Origin: Thermoleophilaceae bacterium
GTDB taxonomy: Bacteria; Actinomycetota; Thermoleophilia; Solirubrobacterales; Thermoleophilaceae
NCBI GenBank assembly: GCA_030446485.1
Contig: JAUJNF010000006.1
Coordinates: 24,956 to 88,955, forward strand
Length of the DNA stretch: 64,000 nt
Direction of reading: 5' to 3'
Every line of letters begins with the position of its first letter. The first letter of the stretch is position 1. Under the pieces are notes generated by a model, which was given only the letters and a program-made list of their open reading frames with translations, searched no databases and was not told the origin of the DNA. A program made the translations under genes and the position numbers. Shown one piece after another: positions 19,645-28,294 of this stretch.

Positions 19645-20699
19645 GTGAGCGACACCCCGATCACCCCAGCCGGCGCCTTCGAGGCCCTCTTCCGCAAGGG
19701 CGAGGAGAGCGGCTGCCTGGAGTTCTCGGAGTTTGCGGCGCTGGTGGAGGAGCACGACCTCGAAGAAGGGTCGGTCGAGTCCCTCTACGCCGAGGCCGAG
19801 AAGCGCGGGATCGAGGTGGCCGAGGACTGCGGCGCCAAGGCCGAGGCCCCGGCGGCCACCTACGAGCGCACCGACGTGGCCGACGCCACCAGCGACTCCC
19901 TCCAGCTCTTCCTGCGCGACATCGCCCAGCGCCCGCTGCTCACCGCGGTCGAGGAGGTGGAGCTCGCCAAGCGCATCGAGAAGGGCGACCAGGCCGCCAA
20001 GGACCGCATGATCGAGTCGAACCTGCGGCTGGTGGTGGCCAACGCCAAGCGCTACCGCGGGCTCGGCCTGCCCTTCCTCGATCTGATCCAGGAGGGCATC
20101 CTCGGCCTCATCCGCGCGGTCGAGAAGTTCGACTACCGCCGCGGCTTCAAGTTCTCCACCTACGCGACCTGGTGGATCCGCCAGGCCATGCAGCGCGGGC
20201 TGCAGCAGCACTCGCGCACGATCCGCATCCCGGTGCACATCGGCCAGGAGCTGATGAAGGTGCGCGGTGCCGAGCGGCGCCTCTCGAACGAACTCGGTCG
20301 CGATCCCACGCCCGAGGAGCTGGCCAAGGACGTCGGGCTCACGGTCGAGCAGGTGGAGGAGCTCCGCTCCGCCGAGCGCGCGCCGGTCAGCCTCGAGACG
20401 CCGGTCGGATCCGAGGGAGACACGGAGCTCGGCTCGCTGGTGCCCTTCGACGGCCCCACGCCGCTCGAGGAGGTCACCGTGGAGCTCGAGGAGCAGTCGA
20501 TCCGCCGCGCCCTCGAGCGGCTCGACCCGAGCGCCCGGATGGTCATCGAGCTGCGGTTCGGCATCGGCGGCGGCGAGCCGCTGCCGCTGCGCGAGGTGGC
20601 CAAGCGCACCGGCCTGTCGGCCGAGGGGGTCGCAAGCTGGAGCGGCGCGCGTTGCGCAAGCTCGCCGAGGAGCGCGAGCTGCAGGCCCTGGCCGCCTGA
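19645..20699 (+). CDS. rpoD: Primary RNA polymerase sigma factor (sigma-70), frame break in region 4
   Basis: Starting at GTG 19645, this about 350-residue factor has region 1.2 (DSLQLFLRDIAQRPLLT), region 2 with the core-binding and -10 recognition block (FLDLIQEGILGLIRAVEKFD, KFSTYATWWIRQAM), region 3 (QELMKVRGAERRLSNELGRD) and region 4. Near 20631, in a G-run, one base is missing: the frame reads AEGVASW where AEGVRKLERRALRKLAEERE is expected in the next frame. The end is therefore taken at 20699. The break lies in the -35 recognition helix and would be lethal if real in a sole primary sigma factor, so sequence error is the best explanation. Confidence 0.88.
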
Positions 20700-20757
20700 G
20701 CACCGCGCTGAACCACCGCCACCCGCCCGCCGGCTCGTGGTCTAGGATCCGCTGCCG

Positions 20758-21243
20758 ATGAAGATCGCGATCTTCCTCGCCCCCTGGGTGATCCTCGGTG
20801 CCGGAGTGCTGTTCGTGGCGTTCTCGGGCGGCCCGAGCCGCGCGCGCCAGGCCTACCTCACACGCGGCAACCGGGTCGTCCGTCTCATTGCGCCGCTGGT
20901 GTTCGTGGGCATGGGTATCGCGGTCCCCGCCGTGGTCATCGCCGACCAGGATCAGGCCCTCGGTGGCGGCGGCTCGCTGAGCAGTCAGCGGCCCTCGGAG
21001 GACGACGCGCGGGGCAAGTCTCTCTTCGGCGCCAACTGTGCGACCTGCCACTCGCTAGCCGCGAGCAACGCCCGCGGCGTGACCGGGCCGAGCCTCGACA
21101 ACCTGGGCCTGCTCGACGAGAAGCGGGTGCTGAACGCCATTCGCATCGGAGGCAGCGGCAAGGATCAGATGCCGGCCGGCCTGCTGGAGGGCGAGAACGC
21201 CGAGGCGGTGGCGAAGTACGTCGCGCGGGTGGCGGGCCGGTAG
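20758..21243 (+). CDS. Membrane-anchored class I cytochrome c
   Basis: This 161-residue protein has two N-terminal hydrophobic helices (about residues 3-22 and 42-62) and then an extracytoplasmic haem domain. The haem is bound by CATCH, and the distal Met ligand is probably in DQMPAG near residue 139. The sequence GKSLFGANCATCHSLAA is typical of small mono-haem cytochromes. A role in the respiratory chain is inferred. It starts 58 bases after the sigma factor gene. Confidence 0.88.
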   Translation: MKIAIFLAPWVILGAGVLFVAFSGGPSRARQAYLTRGNRVVRLIAPLVFVGMGIAVPAVVIADQDQALGGGGSLSSQRPSEDDARGKSLFGANCATCHSLAASNARGVTGPSLDNLGLLDEKRVLNAIRIGGSGKDQMPAGLLEGENAEAVAKYVARVAGR

Positions 21244-21279
21244 CTCCGGCGCCGCCATCGCTGCGCCCGCAATTTCGGC

Positions 21280-22089
21280 TCAGCCGCCGCCCGTCTCGGC
21301 GCGCCAGCGCTCGCGGTTGCGCTCGCCGAGCTTCCGAAACGCGGGAACGAGGCGTATGCCCGCGCGGGGAAAGGTGTAGAGCAGCCGGCCGAGCACTCCC
21401 CGCCAGGCCGGCATCACCGCCCTGAGCGCCGGGCCGTAGAGCAGCTCGACGCCGCGGTCGGCCACCTGGTCGGCCGTGAGCAGGCTCGGGGCCGAGAAGA
21501 GGAGCGCCGCCGCGTGGCCCTCGGCCTCCTCGCGCACCATCTCGGTGTCGATCGCGTCCGGGCACAGGCAGCGCACGGTGACCGGGCGTCCCGCTTCGTG
21601 CAGCTCGGCTTCGAGGGAGGTGGAGAAGGCCAGCACCGCGTGCTTGGTGGCCCCGTACACGGCCAGGCCCGGGGCGGGGCTGAACGACGACATCGAGCCC
21701 ATGTTCAGTATCCGGCCGCCGAGCGTGCCCATGGCTTCGACCGCGGCGCGCGAGCCGTTGATCACGCCCAGCAGGTTGACGGCCACTATCAGCTCCACCG
21801 TCGCGTCGTCGTGGGCCTCCACGGCCTCGGTCCTGAGCACCCCGGCGTTGTTGACCCACACCGCAAGCCGGCTCCGCCCGGCCGCCTCGGCGGCCACGCG
21901 CCGGCAGGCCTCCGGGTCGCGGACGTCGAGCGCAGCCGACCACGACGGCTCTCCCAGTGCCGCGGCCGTGGCCTCGGCGGCCCGTTCGTCCACGTCGGTG
22001 GCCAGCACGGCCAGCCCGCGGGCCGCCAACCGCTCGGCGAAGGCCCGCCCCAGCCCGCGCCCCGCGCCGGTGACCACCGCTACCTCCAT
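21280..22089 (-). CDS. Short-chain dehydrogenase/reductase
   Basis: This protein of about 269 residues has VVTGAGRGLGRA for cofactor binding, an NNAG motif, the catalytic serine near MGSMSSFSP and YGATK (YxxxK). An acidic residue after the second strand (LATDVDER) suggests NAD(H) preference. The ATG at 22089 places the nucleotide motif right at the N-terminus as usual; a GTG at 22113 would add eight residues. It converges with the cytochrome c gene. Substrate unknown. Confidence 0.87.
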   Translation of the reverse strand: MEVAVVTGAGRGLGRAFAERLAARGLAVLATDVDERAAEATAAALGEPSWSAALDVRDPEACRRVAAEAAGRSRLAVWVNNAGVLRTEAVEAHDDATVELIVAVNLLGVINGSRAAVEAMGTLGGRILNMGSMSSFSPAPGLAVYGATKHAVLAFSTSLEAELHEAGRPVTVRCLCPDAIDTEMVREEAEGHAAALLFSAPSLLTADQVADRGVELLYGPALRAVMPAWRGVLGRLLYTFPRAGIRLVPAFRKLGERNRERWRAETGGG

Positions 22090-22233
22090 GGCGGGGGAGA
22101 CTAGAAGGCCCACTGGATGGTTGATTCCCCGGCCGGCGTCTCGGCCACCGGGGGCGTCCCGCGGCGCCGACTACCCCGGTATCTCCGGCCGTTCGCGTGG
22201 CGTCCGAGCAACGCCGCTCTCCTGCCGGCGGAG

Positions 22234-22395
22234 TCGGTTGGTACGATGCGCGCCGTCAACCGACGGCCGAGGCCGTGCCCTCCCGGAGGGCGCGGCGCGG
22301 GGGAACCGATTGGTCCGAGGACCGGGGCGAATCGCCGTGTGGCGGCGTAGCGAACCGAAGCGCGAGCCCGACAGCTGACCCCGCAGGCCAATCGA
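22234..22395 (+). promoter_or_regulatory. Cyclic di-AMP riboswitch (ydaO/yuaA type)
   Basis: The conserved ligand-binding blocks of the ydaO class are all present in order: GGGGGAACC (near 22309), GGGGCGAATC (near 22324) and GAGCCCGACAGCTGACCCC (near 22363) followed by GCAGGCC. A closing P1 helix pairs TCGGTTGG (22234-22241) with CCAATCGA (22388-22395) using one G-U pair. The 3' strand of P1 touches the GAGGTGA ribosome-binding site of the next gene, so translational control is possible. In actinobacteria this class usually precedes cell-wall hydrolase genes; here it precedes a small membrane protein. Confidence 0.88.
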
Positions 22396-22400
22396 GGTGA

Positions 22401-22712
22401 ATGTCAGTGCAGGACGCAAGTGCCCGTAAGCAGTGGGTCGAAGACGATGAGGAGCGCCGCCTTCGCCAGTCGCAGCGGCGCCTGCGGGTGGTCGAGCAGC
22501 CGCCCGCGCGGCGCCCGGCCGGTCGTGCGCCGGGCGGCGCCGCCCCCCCCCGGCGCACCGTGCGCATCAACGGGCAGGCGCCCGCTCCACGCCGCCGTCC
22601 GGAGCGGGCGGATGGCCTGGCCGGTCGGCCGGACCGGCCCGCGCGCTGGGCGTTCGGCCTGGGGCTCTTCATGATCCTCATGGCCGTCGTCACCGGCGAC
22701 CCCAGCGCGTAG
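22401..22712 (+). CDS. Small basic membrane protein under a c-di-AMP riboswitch
   Basis: This 103-residue protein starts at ATG 22401 with GAGGTGA directly upstream. Residues 1-80 are hydrophilic, rich in Arg and Pro, with a charged start (RKQWVEDDEERRLRQSQRR). One C-terminal hydrophobic segment, WAFGLGLFMILMAVVTG, could anchor it in the membrane. I recognise no family. The riboswitch suggests a role in osmotic or cell-wall homeostasis, which is inference. Confidence 0.7.
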   Translation: MSVQDASARKQWVEDDEERRLRQSQRRLRVVEQPPARRPAGRAPGGAAPPRRTVRINGQAPAPRRRPERADGLAGRPDRPARWAFGLGLFMILMAVVTGDPSA

Positions 22713-22892
22713 GCGCCACCGCGATGGGGCATCGCGATCCGGCGCGCCGGACCGTGCGAAGCCCTTAAGAATCCGTAAAGCCGAGCGCGGCACCGATCCT
22801 TTCACCCCCTGCCCGCGTATAGGTCAAGGACGCCCCTCAGGATCGCCTCGACGATGTCGGAGCCGAGGCTCGGTCCTTGACCAGCCGCGTAT

Positions 22893-22909
22893 GCTTACTT
22901 TACGTAAGC
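22893..22909. promoter_or_regulatory. Inverted-repeat operator upstream of the AhpD-like gene
   Basis: GCTTAC-TTTAC-GTAAGC is a perfect 6+6 inverted repeat, 20 bases upstream of the ATG at 22930. Palindromes of this kind are typical HxlR-family sites, and an HxlR gene is the second gene of the unit, so autoregulation is likely. Confidence 0.6.
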
Positions 22910-22929
22910 GACCGGCAGAGAGTGAAGCC

Positions 22930-23493
22930 ATGAAGACCAAGGAAAGCCGCTTTCAGGTACACGACGAGCTGACCGCGCCCGAGCGCAGCCTGCCCATTCT
23001 CAAGGGTGCCCTCGCCGGCGGTGGGCAGCTCTCCAACTTCCTCGGCGTCATGGCGGGGTCTCCGGCCACCCTGCGCGCCTACGCGCGCTTCCGCTCCGAG
23101 CTGCGGCACGGCGCGCTGCCGCTGAAGACCCAGCAGCGAATCGCTCTGGCGGTGGCCGAGCAGCAGGGCAGCGAGTACTCCCTGGCGACCCTGCAGCGCA
23201 CCGCTCGTGAGGCCGGGCTCGGACTCGACGAGATCTCCCTCGCCCGCGAGTTCGACTCCCGGGACGAGCGCGAGTCGGTGCTTCTTAGCTACGTCAAGGC
23301 GGTTGTGCAGGCCGACGGCGCGCCGCCGCTGCACCTCCACGAGGAGGCCCGTGAGGCCGGCTGGAGCGACGAGCAGATCCTCGAGGCCTTGGCCCATGTG
23401 GCGCTCGGCACCTTCACCAACCTGCTCACGCGGGCGGGCGACGTGCCCCGTGACGGCTCGGGCGAAGAGGGCAGGATGGTTCAGGCCGCCTAA
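22930..23493 (+). CDS. Carboxymuconolactone decarboxylase/AhpD-like protein without the CxxC motif
   Basis: This 187-residue all-helical protein has the AhpD/CMD fold signatures LKTQQRIALAVAEQQGSEYS and EILEAL-type ILEALAHVALGTFTNLL. The redox-active CxxC found in AhpD at this position is replaced by SEYS, so a peroxidase-partner role through cysteines is not possible. ATG 22930 is chosen (AGAGTGAAG upstream); an ATG at 22891 would place the operator inside the coding region. It is followed 36 bases later by an HxlR regulator, a pairing common for redox- or electrophile-response units. Confidence 0.82.
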   Translation: MKTKESRFQVHDELTAPERSLPILKGALAGGGQLSNFLGVMAGSPATLRAYARFRSELRHGALPLKTQQRIALAVAEQQGSEYSLATLQRTAREAGLGLDEISLAREFDSRDERESVLLSYVKAVVQADGAPPLHLHEEAREAGWSDEQILEALAHVALGTFTNLLTRAGDVPRDGSGEEGRMVQAA

Positions 23494-23529
23494 CCGCTGG
23501 TAGCTTTCCGCTCGAGTGAGGGGGGAGCA

Positions 23530-23883
23530 GTGGCCACAGCCGTCGGGGTGAAGGGCGAAGCGTCCGCGGGCGGGCATCCCGGCCCCGAGTGCTGCGCGGG
23601 CTACCGCCGCGCGGTGGAGCTCATCGGCAAGCGCTGGACGGGGGCGATCGTGCTCGTGCTGATGGACGGGCCGCTTCGCCCCTCGGAGATCCGGCAGCGC
23701 GTGCCCGACCTGTCGGACCGGCTGGTGTCCGAGCGGCTGCGGGAGCTCGAGGCCGAGGGGGTGGTCGAGCGGGCCGTGCTCGGCGACAGGCCGGTTCGGG
23801 TCGAGTACGCGCTCACCGCCAAGGGCCGGGCCCTGCAGGGCGCCGTCGGGGCGCTGAAGGCCTGGGCGGCCGAGTGGTGCTGA
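23530..23883 (+). CDS. HxlR-family winged-helix regulator
   Basis: This 117-residue protein has the HxlR core: an N-terminal cysteine (PECCAGYRRAVELIGKRW), GPLRPSEIRQRVPDLSDRLV as the recognition region, and RVEYALTAKGRAL as the wing and last helix. Members sense electrophiles or redox change, often through the N-terminal Cys. GTG start with a GGGGGAG site. It probably binds the palindrome at 22893 and controls the AhpD-like gene and itself. Confidence 0.88.
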   Translation: MATAVGVKGEASAGGHPGPECCAGYRRAVELIGKRWTGAIVLVLMDGPLRPSEIRQRVPDLSDRLVSERLRELEAEGVVERAVLGDRPVRVEYALTAKGRALQGAVGALKAWAAEWC

Positions 23884-23942
23884 CGGCCCCCGGGCCGTGT
23901 GCCCGGTAGCCTGACCCGCCGCTCCCCGAGGCAAAGGACCCG

Positions 23943-25289
23943 ATGGCCGACCAGCCGAAGACCGCCGACGACGTCCGCGCCCTCGTCGACGAGCACAGCA
24001 TCCGCTTCATCCGGTTCTGGTTCACCGACATCCTGGGACAGCTCAAGAGCTTCTCGATCAACCAGGCCGAGCTCGACGACGCGTTCGAGGGCGGCATGGG
24101 CTTCGACGGCTCCTCGATCACCGGCTTCAACGCCATCGAGGAGTCGGACATGATCGCCATGCCGGACCCTTCGACCTTCGCGATGCTGCCGTGGCGGCCC
24201 GACGAGCAGGGGGTGGGGCGGATGTTCTGCGACGTCGTCACCCCCAACCGCGAGCCCTACGAGGGCGACCCGCGCCACGTGCTGCGCCGCGCCCTCGAAC
24301 GGGCGGAGTCGATGGGGTTCGACGCCTTCAACGTGGGGCCGGAGCTCGAGTTCTTCTACTTCCGAAGCGCGCGGCCGGACGGCAAGCCGGAGGTGCTGGA
24401 CGAGGGCGGCTACTTCGACCTGACCACGCTCGACGCAGGCTCAGACGTGCGCCGCGAGACGGTGCTCGCCCTCGAGCAGCTGGGCATCCACATCGAGTAC
24501 ACCCACCACGAGGTCGGGCCCTCGCAGCACGAGATCGACATGCGCTACGCGCCCGCGATGAAGATGGCCGACGACTGCATGACCTACCGCATCACGGTCA
24601 AGGAGTACGCGATGAAGTACGGCTGGCACGCCACCTTCATGCCCAAGCCGCTGTTCGGCGAGAACGGCTCCGGGATGCACACCCACCAGTCGCTCTTCAA
24701 GGGCGGCCGCAACGCCTTCTACGACGCCGACGACCAGTACTTCCTGTCGCCGGTCGGCAAGGCCTTCATCGCGGGGCAGCTGAAGCACGCGCGCGAGATC
24801 TCCTCGATCTTCGCCCAGTGGGTCAACTCGTACAAGCGCCTCGTGCCCGGCTACGAGGCGCCCGTGTACATCGCGTGGTCGCGCCGCAACCGCTCGGCGC
24901 TCGTGCGCGTGCCGCTCTACCACCCGGGGCGGGAGCAGGCGACGCGCATGGAGCTCCGCTGCCCCGACCCCGCGTGCAACCCGTACCTGACCTTCGCGGC
25001 ACTGCTGCAGGCCGGGCTCGAAGGGGTCGAGAAGGGCTACGAGCTGCCGGAGCCGATGGAGAAGAACCTCTACCACCTGTCGCCCGACGACCGCCGGCGC
25101 CTGGGCATCGAGCAGCTGCCGGAGACGCTCGGGGAGGCGATCGAGCTCACGGCGGAGTCCGAGCTCGTGCTGCGCACCCTGGGCGAGCACATGTTCAACC
25201 GCTTCGTCGAGATCAAGCGCCAGGAGTGGGACGACTACCGCGTGCAGGTCACGCAGTGGGAGCTCGACCGGTACCTGCCGGTCTTGTAG
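23943..25289 (+). CDS. glnA: Glutamine synthetase type I
   Basis: This 448-residue enzyme makes glutamine from glutamate, ammonia and ATP. Present are the N-terminal beta-Grasp (FIRFWFTDILGQLKSF), DGSSITGF, the metal/glutamate site FNVGPELEFFYF, the ATP site GSGMHTHQSLF and the NRSALVRVP loop. The C-terminal part near KNLYHLSPDDRR lacks the NLYDLP adenylylation site of GSI-beta, and the length fits GSI-alpha. The gene is intact, unlike nearby gltBD. A terminator follows directly, so it is monocistronic. Confidence 0.95.
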   Translation: MADQPKTADDVRALVDEHSIRFIRFWFTDILGQLKSFSINQAELDDAFEGGMGFDGSSITGFNAIEESDMIAMPDPSTFAMLPWRPDEQGVGRMFCDVVTPNREPYEGDPRHVLRRALERAESMGFDAFNVGPELEFFYFRSARPDGKPEVLDEGGYFDLTTLDAGSDVRRETVLALEQLGIHIEYTHHEVGPSQHEIDMRYAPAMKMADDCMTYRITVKEYAMKYGWHATFMPKPLFGENGSGMHTHQSLFKGGRNAFYDADDQYFLSPVGKAFIAGQLKHAREISSIFAQWVNSYKRLVPGYEAPVYIAWSRRNRSALVRVPLYHPGREQATRMELRCPDPACNPYLTFAALLQAGLEGVEKGYELPEPMEKNLYHLSPDDRRRLGIEQLPETLGEAIELTAESELVLRTLGEHMFNRFVEIKRQEWDDYRVQVTQWELDRYLPVL

Positions 25290-25302
25290 AGGCGCCGGCG
25301 CC

Positions 25303-25324
25303 GGCCGCATTTAGCGGCCTTTTC
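25303..25324 (+). terminator. Rho-independent terminator of glnA
   Basis: A perfect 6-bp stem GGCCGC / GCGGCC with loop ATTTA is followed by TTTTCG, 13 bases after the glnA stop. Confidence 0.8.
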
Positions 25325-25469
25325 GCTTGAGCCTTGACCGCCGGCTCTACGACAGTCGTCGAACTCGGGAACTTCTGACGCCGCCGGTGCGTCATAGGGG
25401 GACTTGGCGAGCGCGTCCAGACGCGCCAAGAGCACTCAAGCCCCGACCGCAGGTACCGATAGAGAGACC

Positions 25470-26816
25470 ATGGCCGTTCCCACCTACTCAGGAAGCTTTG
25501 GACCCGCCGAAGCCGAGCGGCTGCTCTGGCGCGCGGGCTTTGGACCCAAGCAGGGCGAGATCGAGGCGCTTGCCGCCAAGGGGCTCGCCGGCGCCGTCTC
25601 GTCGCTGACCAATCCGCCGAGGGAGAAGCTCACCGGGCCGCAGCCCCGCCCCGATGGCCGGAGCCTCAACCCCGCGGTCACGAGCGGGCACAACGCCCTT
25701 TGGTGGCTCGACCGCATGGTCCGCACCAATCAGCCGCTCGTCGAGCGCATGACGCTCGTCTGGCACGACTGGTTCGCCACCCGCGGCGTTGGCCCCGGCA
25801 AGCGGCGGATGCCGCTCGAGCAGAACTACATGCTGCGCCGCCACGCGCTCGGCAACTTCCGCGCGCTGGCGCTGGAGGTGACGCGCGACCCGGCCATGCT
25901 CCTCTTCCTCTCCGGCGTGCACAACCGGATGGGCAAGCCCAACGAGAACTACGGGCGCGAGCTGATGGAGCTGTTCACCCTCGGCGCCGGCAACGGGTAC
26001 AGCGAGCGCGACGTGCGCGAGCAGGCCCGGGCGCTCACCGGGTACACGTTCACGCGCGTCACGAGCCGCGGCCACGAGGGCTTCCGCTACGACAAGCGCC
26101 GCCACGACCCGGGCAGGAAGCGGATCCTCGGCAAGACCGGGCGCTTCGACGCCAGGGACGCCGTCGATCTCGCCGTCAGGCATCCCGCGCACGGCCCGTT
26201 CTTCGTGACCAAGCTGTGGTCGGCGTTCATACCCACGCCACCGGAGCCGGGCACGCTCGGCGAGCTCGTGAGCCTCTACCGCTCGCGCCGCTACGCGGTG
26301 AAGCCCGTGGTCGAGGCCATCCTCAAGCACCCCGACCTGTATCAGGGCCCGCGCATGGTCAAGCCACCGGCCGTGTACGCCGCCGGGCTGATCCGCGCCC
26401 TGGGCGACGGCATCACCCAGCGCTCGTGGTCGGGCGCCGACTACGGCGGCGACTCGGGCCAGCGCCTCTTCGACCCGCCGAACGTGTCCGGCTGGGACGA
26501 GTCGAGCTGGCTCGACACCGGCACCTTCCAGGGCCGCTGGAAGGTCGCCCGGCTCATCGCCTCCGAGTACTCGCTGTCGCCCGGCGAGAACCGCGACTAC
26601 CCCGCCAACGAGGACGGCGACACGGCCGTGAACCGGGCACTCGCGTTCTGGGGGAGCCCGACCCTGACCCGGGAAACCCGCCGGACGTTGATCGAGTTCG
26701 CCGACGCGTGCGCGAGGGACGCCAACGTCGAATACCTCCGGACCGCGTACCGGGTGAGCCGCCAGAACGCTCTCCGCATGCTGATCGCCACCGCCCCCGA
26801 ATCCCACACGAGCTGA
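25470..26816 (+). CDS. DUF1800 family protein (copy 1)
   Basis: This 448-residue protein opens AVPTYSGSFGPAEAERLLWR. It contains the family blocks NQPLVERMTLVWHDWFATR, NENYGRELMELFTLGAGNGY and FDPPNVSGWDESSW. DUF1800 proteins are nearly always encoded next to a DUF1501 protein, as here, and their biochemical role is unknown. A TTG at 25404 would add 22 basic residues and resembles the N-terminus of copy 2, so it is a real alternative start. The DUF1501 gene begins 6 bases after its stop. Confidence 0.88.
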   Translation: MAVPTYSGSFGPAEAERLLWRAGFGPKQGEIEALAAKGLAGAVSSLTNPPREKLTGPQPRPDGRSLNPAVTSGHNALWWLDRMVRTNQPLVERMTLVWHDWFATRGVGPGKRRMPLEQNYMLRRHALGNFRALALEVTRDPAMLLFLSGVHNRMGKPNENYGRELMELFTLGAGNGYSERDVREQARALTGYTFTRVTSRGHEGFRYDKRRHDPGRKRILGKTGRFDARDAVDLAVRHPAHGPFFVTKLWSAFIPTPPEPGTLGELVSLYRSRRYAVKPVVEAILKHPDLYQGPRMVKPPAVYAAGLIRALGDGITQRSWSGADYGGDSGQRLFDPPNVSGWDESSWLDTGTFQGRWKVARLIASEYSLSPGENRDYPANEDGDTAVNRALAFWGSPTLTRETRRTLIEFADACARDANVEYLRTAYRVSRQNALRMLIATAPESHTS

Positions 26817-26822
26817 GCTGAC

Positions 26823-28238
26823 ATGGCCCTTCACTGCAGAAACTTCTCCCGCACCCAGTTCCTACGCGAGGCGGCGGCCGAGGCCGGTCGCGGCCTGCCG
26901 AACGTGGAGCCGGGCATGCCGATGCCCGCGGGCACCGGCCTCGACCGGCGCTCGTTCGTGCTCCGCTCCGCCGGCCTGGCTCTGTCGGTGTACGGCGGGC
27001 AGAAGCTCGGCTTCGACGCCCTGAGCGCCGGCGTGGCGCAGGCCCAGAGCGGCGGCGGGCAACGCGTGCTCGTGTCCGTGTTCCTCGAGGGCGGCGCGGA
27101 CTCGATCTCGATCCTTGCTCCCACCGGCGACCCGCGCTACCGGCGCCTGCGCCCCACGCTCGCCCTTCCGGGCTCGAAGGGCTCGCCGTTCCGCGAGGAC
27201 CGCCGGCTCCGCTGGCACCCCGTGGCCGCCAAGCTCGCCGCCCTGCACGCCGAGGGCAAGCTCACCGTGATGCCGTCGATCGGCTACGAGGGGCCGGACC
27301 AGTCGCACTTCACCTCGCGCCACTTCTACGAGGTGGGCGCCCGCCAGGCCAACCTGCCCACCGGCTGGCTGGGCCGCTACCTCGACCTGGTCGGCACGCC
27401 CGACAACCCGCTCCAGGGCCTCGCCCTGAACCGGCAGCTCGCCCCGTCGCTCGCCGCCGGACGCAATCCCGTGTCTGCCGCGAACTCCGTGACCGACTAC
27501 ACCTACACCGCTCCGTTCGTGTTCGACGACGTCGAGCGGCGGCTGCACCAGTACCTGCCGAAGGTCGGCGAGGCGCACCTGGGATCGAGCGACCCGGCCC
27601 TCCGCGAGGCGGGCTCGATTGCCTCGGACGCGGGTGCGCTGCGTGGGCAGCTCGGGCGCTACGCGGCAAGGGGCGTCAGGAGCCCGGTCATCTACCCCGG
27701 CTCCAAGAGCGGGGCTGGTTCGGTGGGCGGAGGCGTCGGCGCCGGTGGCGACATGTTCCCCGAGCGCCTGGCCGGCCTGGCGGCGCTCCTCGACGCCGGC
27801 GTGCCCATCCGCGTGGCCGCGCTCACCGGGCCGGGCGACCACGACACCCACGCCCAGCAGGCGAAGTCCTTCGGCAGCGACGTCAAGCTCACCGCCGACT
27901 CCCTGTTCGCCTTCCAGCGCGACCTCGAGGCGCGCGGCCTTGCTGACCGCGTGATCGTGCACGTGTGGTCGGAGTTCGGCCGTCGTGCCCAGGAGAACGG
28001 CTCCAAGGGCACCGACCACGGCGCCGGCGGCATCGGCTTCCTGATGGGCACGCAGGTACGCGGCAAGATGATCGGCGAGTTCCCGGGGCTCGCGAAGCTC
28101 GATCCGCAGGGGAACCTGAGGTCGACCTCGGACTTCCGCGCGCTCTACAGCTCGATCCTCGAGCAGTGGTTCGAGACCGACGCCGGCGCGGTCATTCCCG
28201 ACGCCTCGCGGTTCGGGCGCTACGCGCTGATCAAGTAG
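26823..28238 (+). CDS. DUF1501 family protein (copy 1), Tat-type leader
   Basis: This 471-residue protein is related to sulfatase/alkaline-phosphatase-like enzymes. A twin-arginine motif in GLDRRSFVLRSAG (near residue 43) before a short hydrophobic stretch suggests Tat export with an unusually long n-region. Family blocks are VSVFLEGGADSISILAPTGD, DQSHFTSRHFYEVG, TGPGDHDTHAQQ and VIVHVWSEFGRRAQENGSKG followed by GTDHGAGG-type TDHGAGGIGFLMG. The His/Asp positions could bind metal. It forms a two-gene unit with the DUF1800 protein. Confidence 0.88.
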   Translation: MALHCRNFSRTQFLREAAAEAGRGLPNVEPGMPMPAGTGLDRRSFVLRSAGLALSVYGGQKLGFDALSAGVAQAQSGGGQRVLVSVFLEGGADSISILAPTGDPRYRRLRPTLALPGSKGSPFREDRRLRWHPVAAKLAALHAEGKLTVMPSIGYEGPDQSHFTSRHFYEVGARQANLPTGWLGRYLDLVGTPDNPLQGLALNRQLAPSLAAGRNPVSAANSVTDYTYTAPFVFDDVERRLHQYLPKVGEAHLGSSDPALREAGSIASDAGALRGQLGRYAARGVRSPVIYPGSKSGAGSVGGGVGAGGDMFPERLAGLAALLDAGVPIRVAALTGPGDHDTHAQQAKSFGSDVKLTADSLFAFQRDLEARGLADRVIVHVWSEFGRRAQENGSKGTDHGAGGIGFLMGTQVRGKMIGEFPGLAKLDPQGNLRSTSDFRALYSSILEQWFETDAGAVIPDASRFGRYALIK

Positions 28239-28294
28239 CACGCGCGGCCACTGGCTCCCCGGGGCCTCAACTCCGGGGCCGGCCGGGCCGATGC

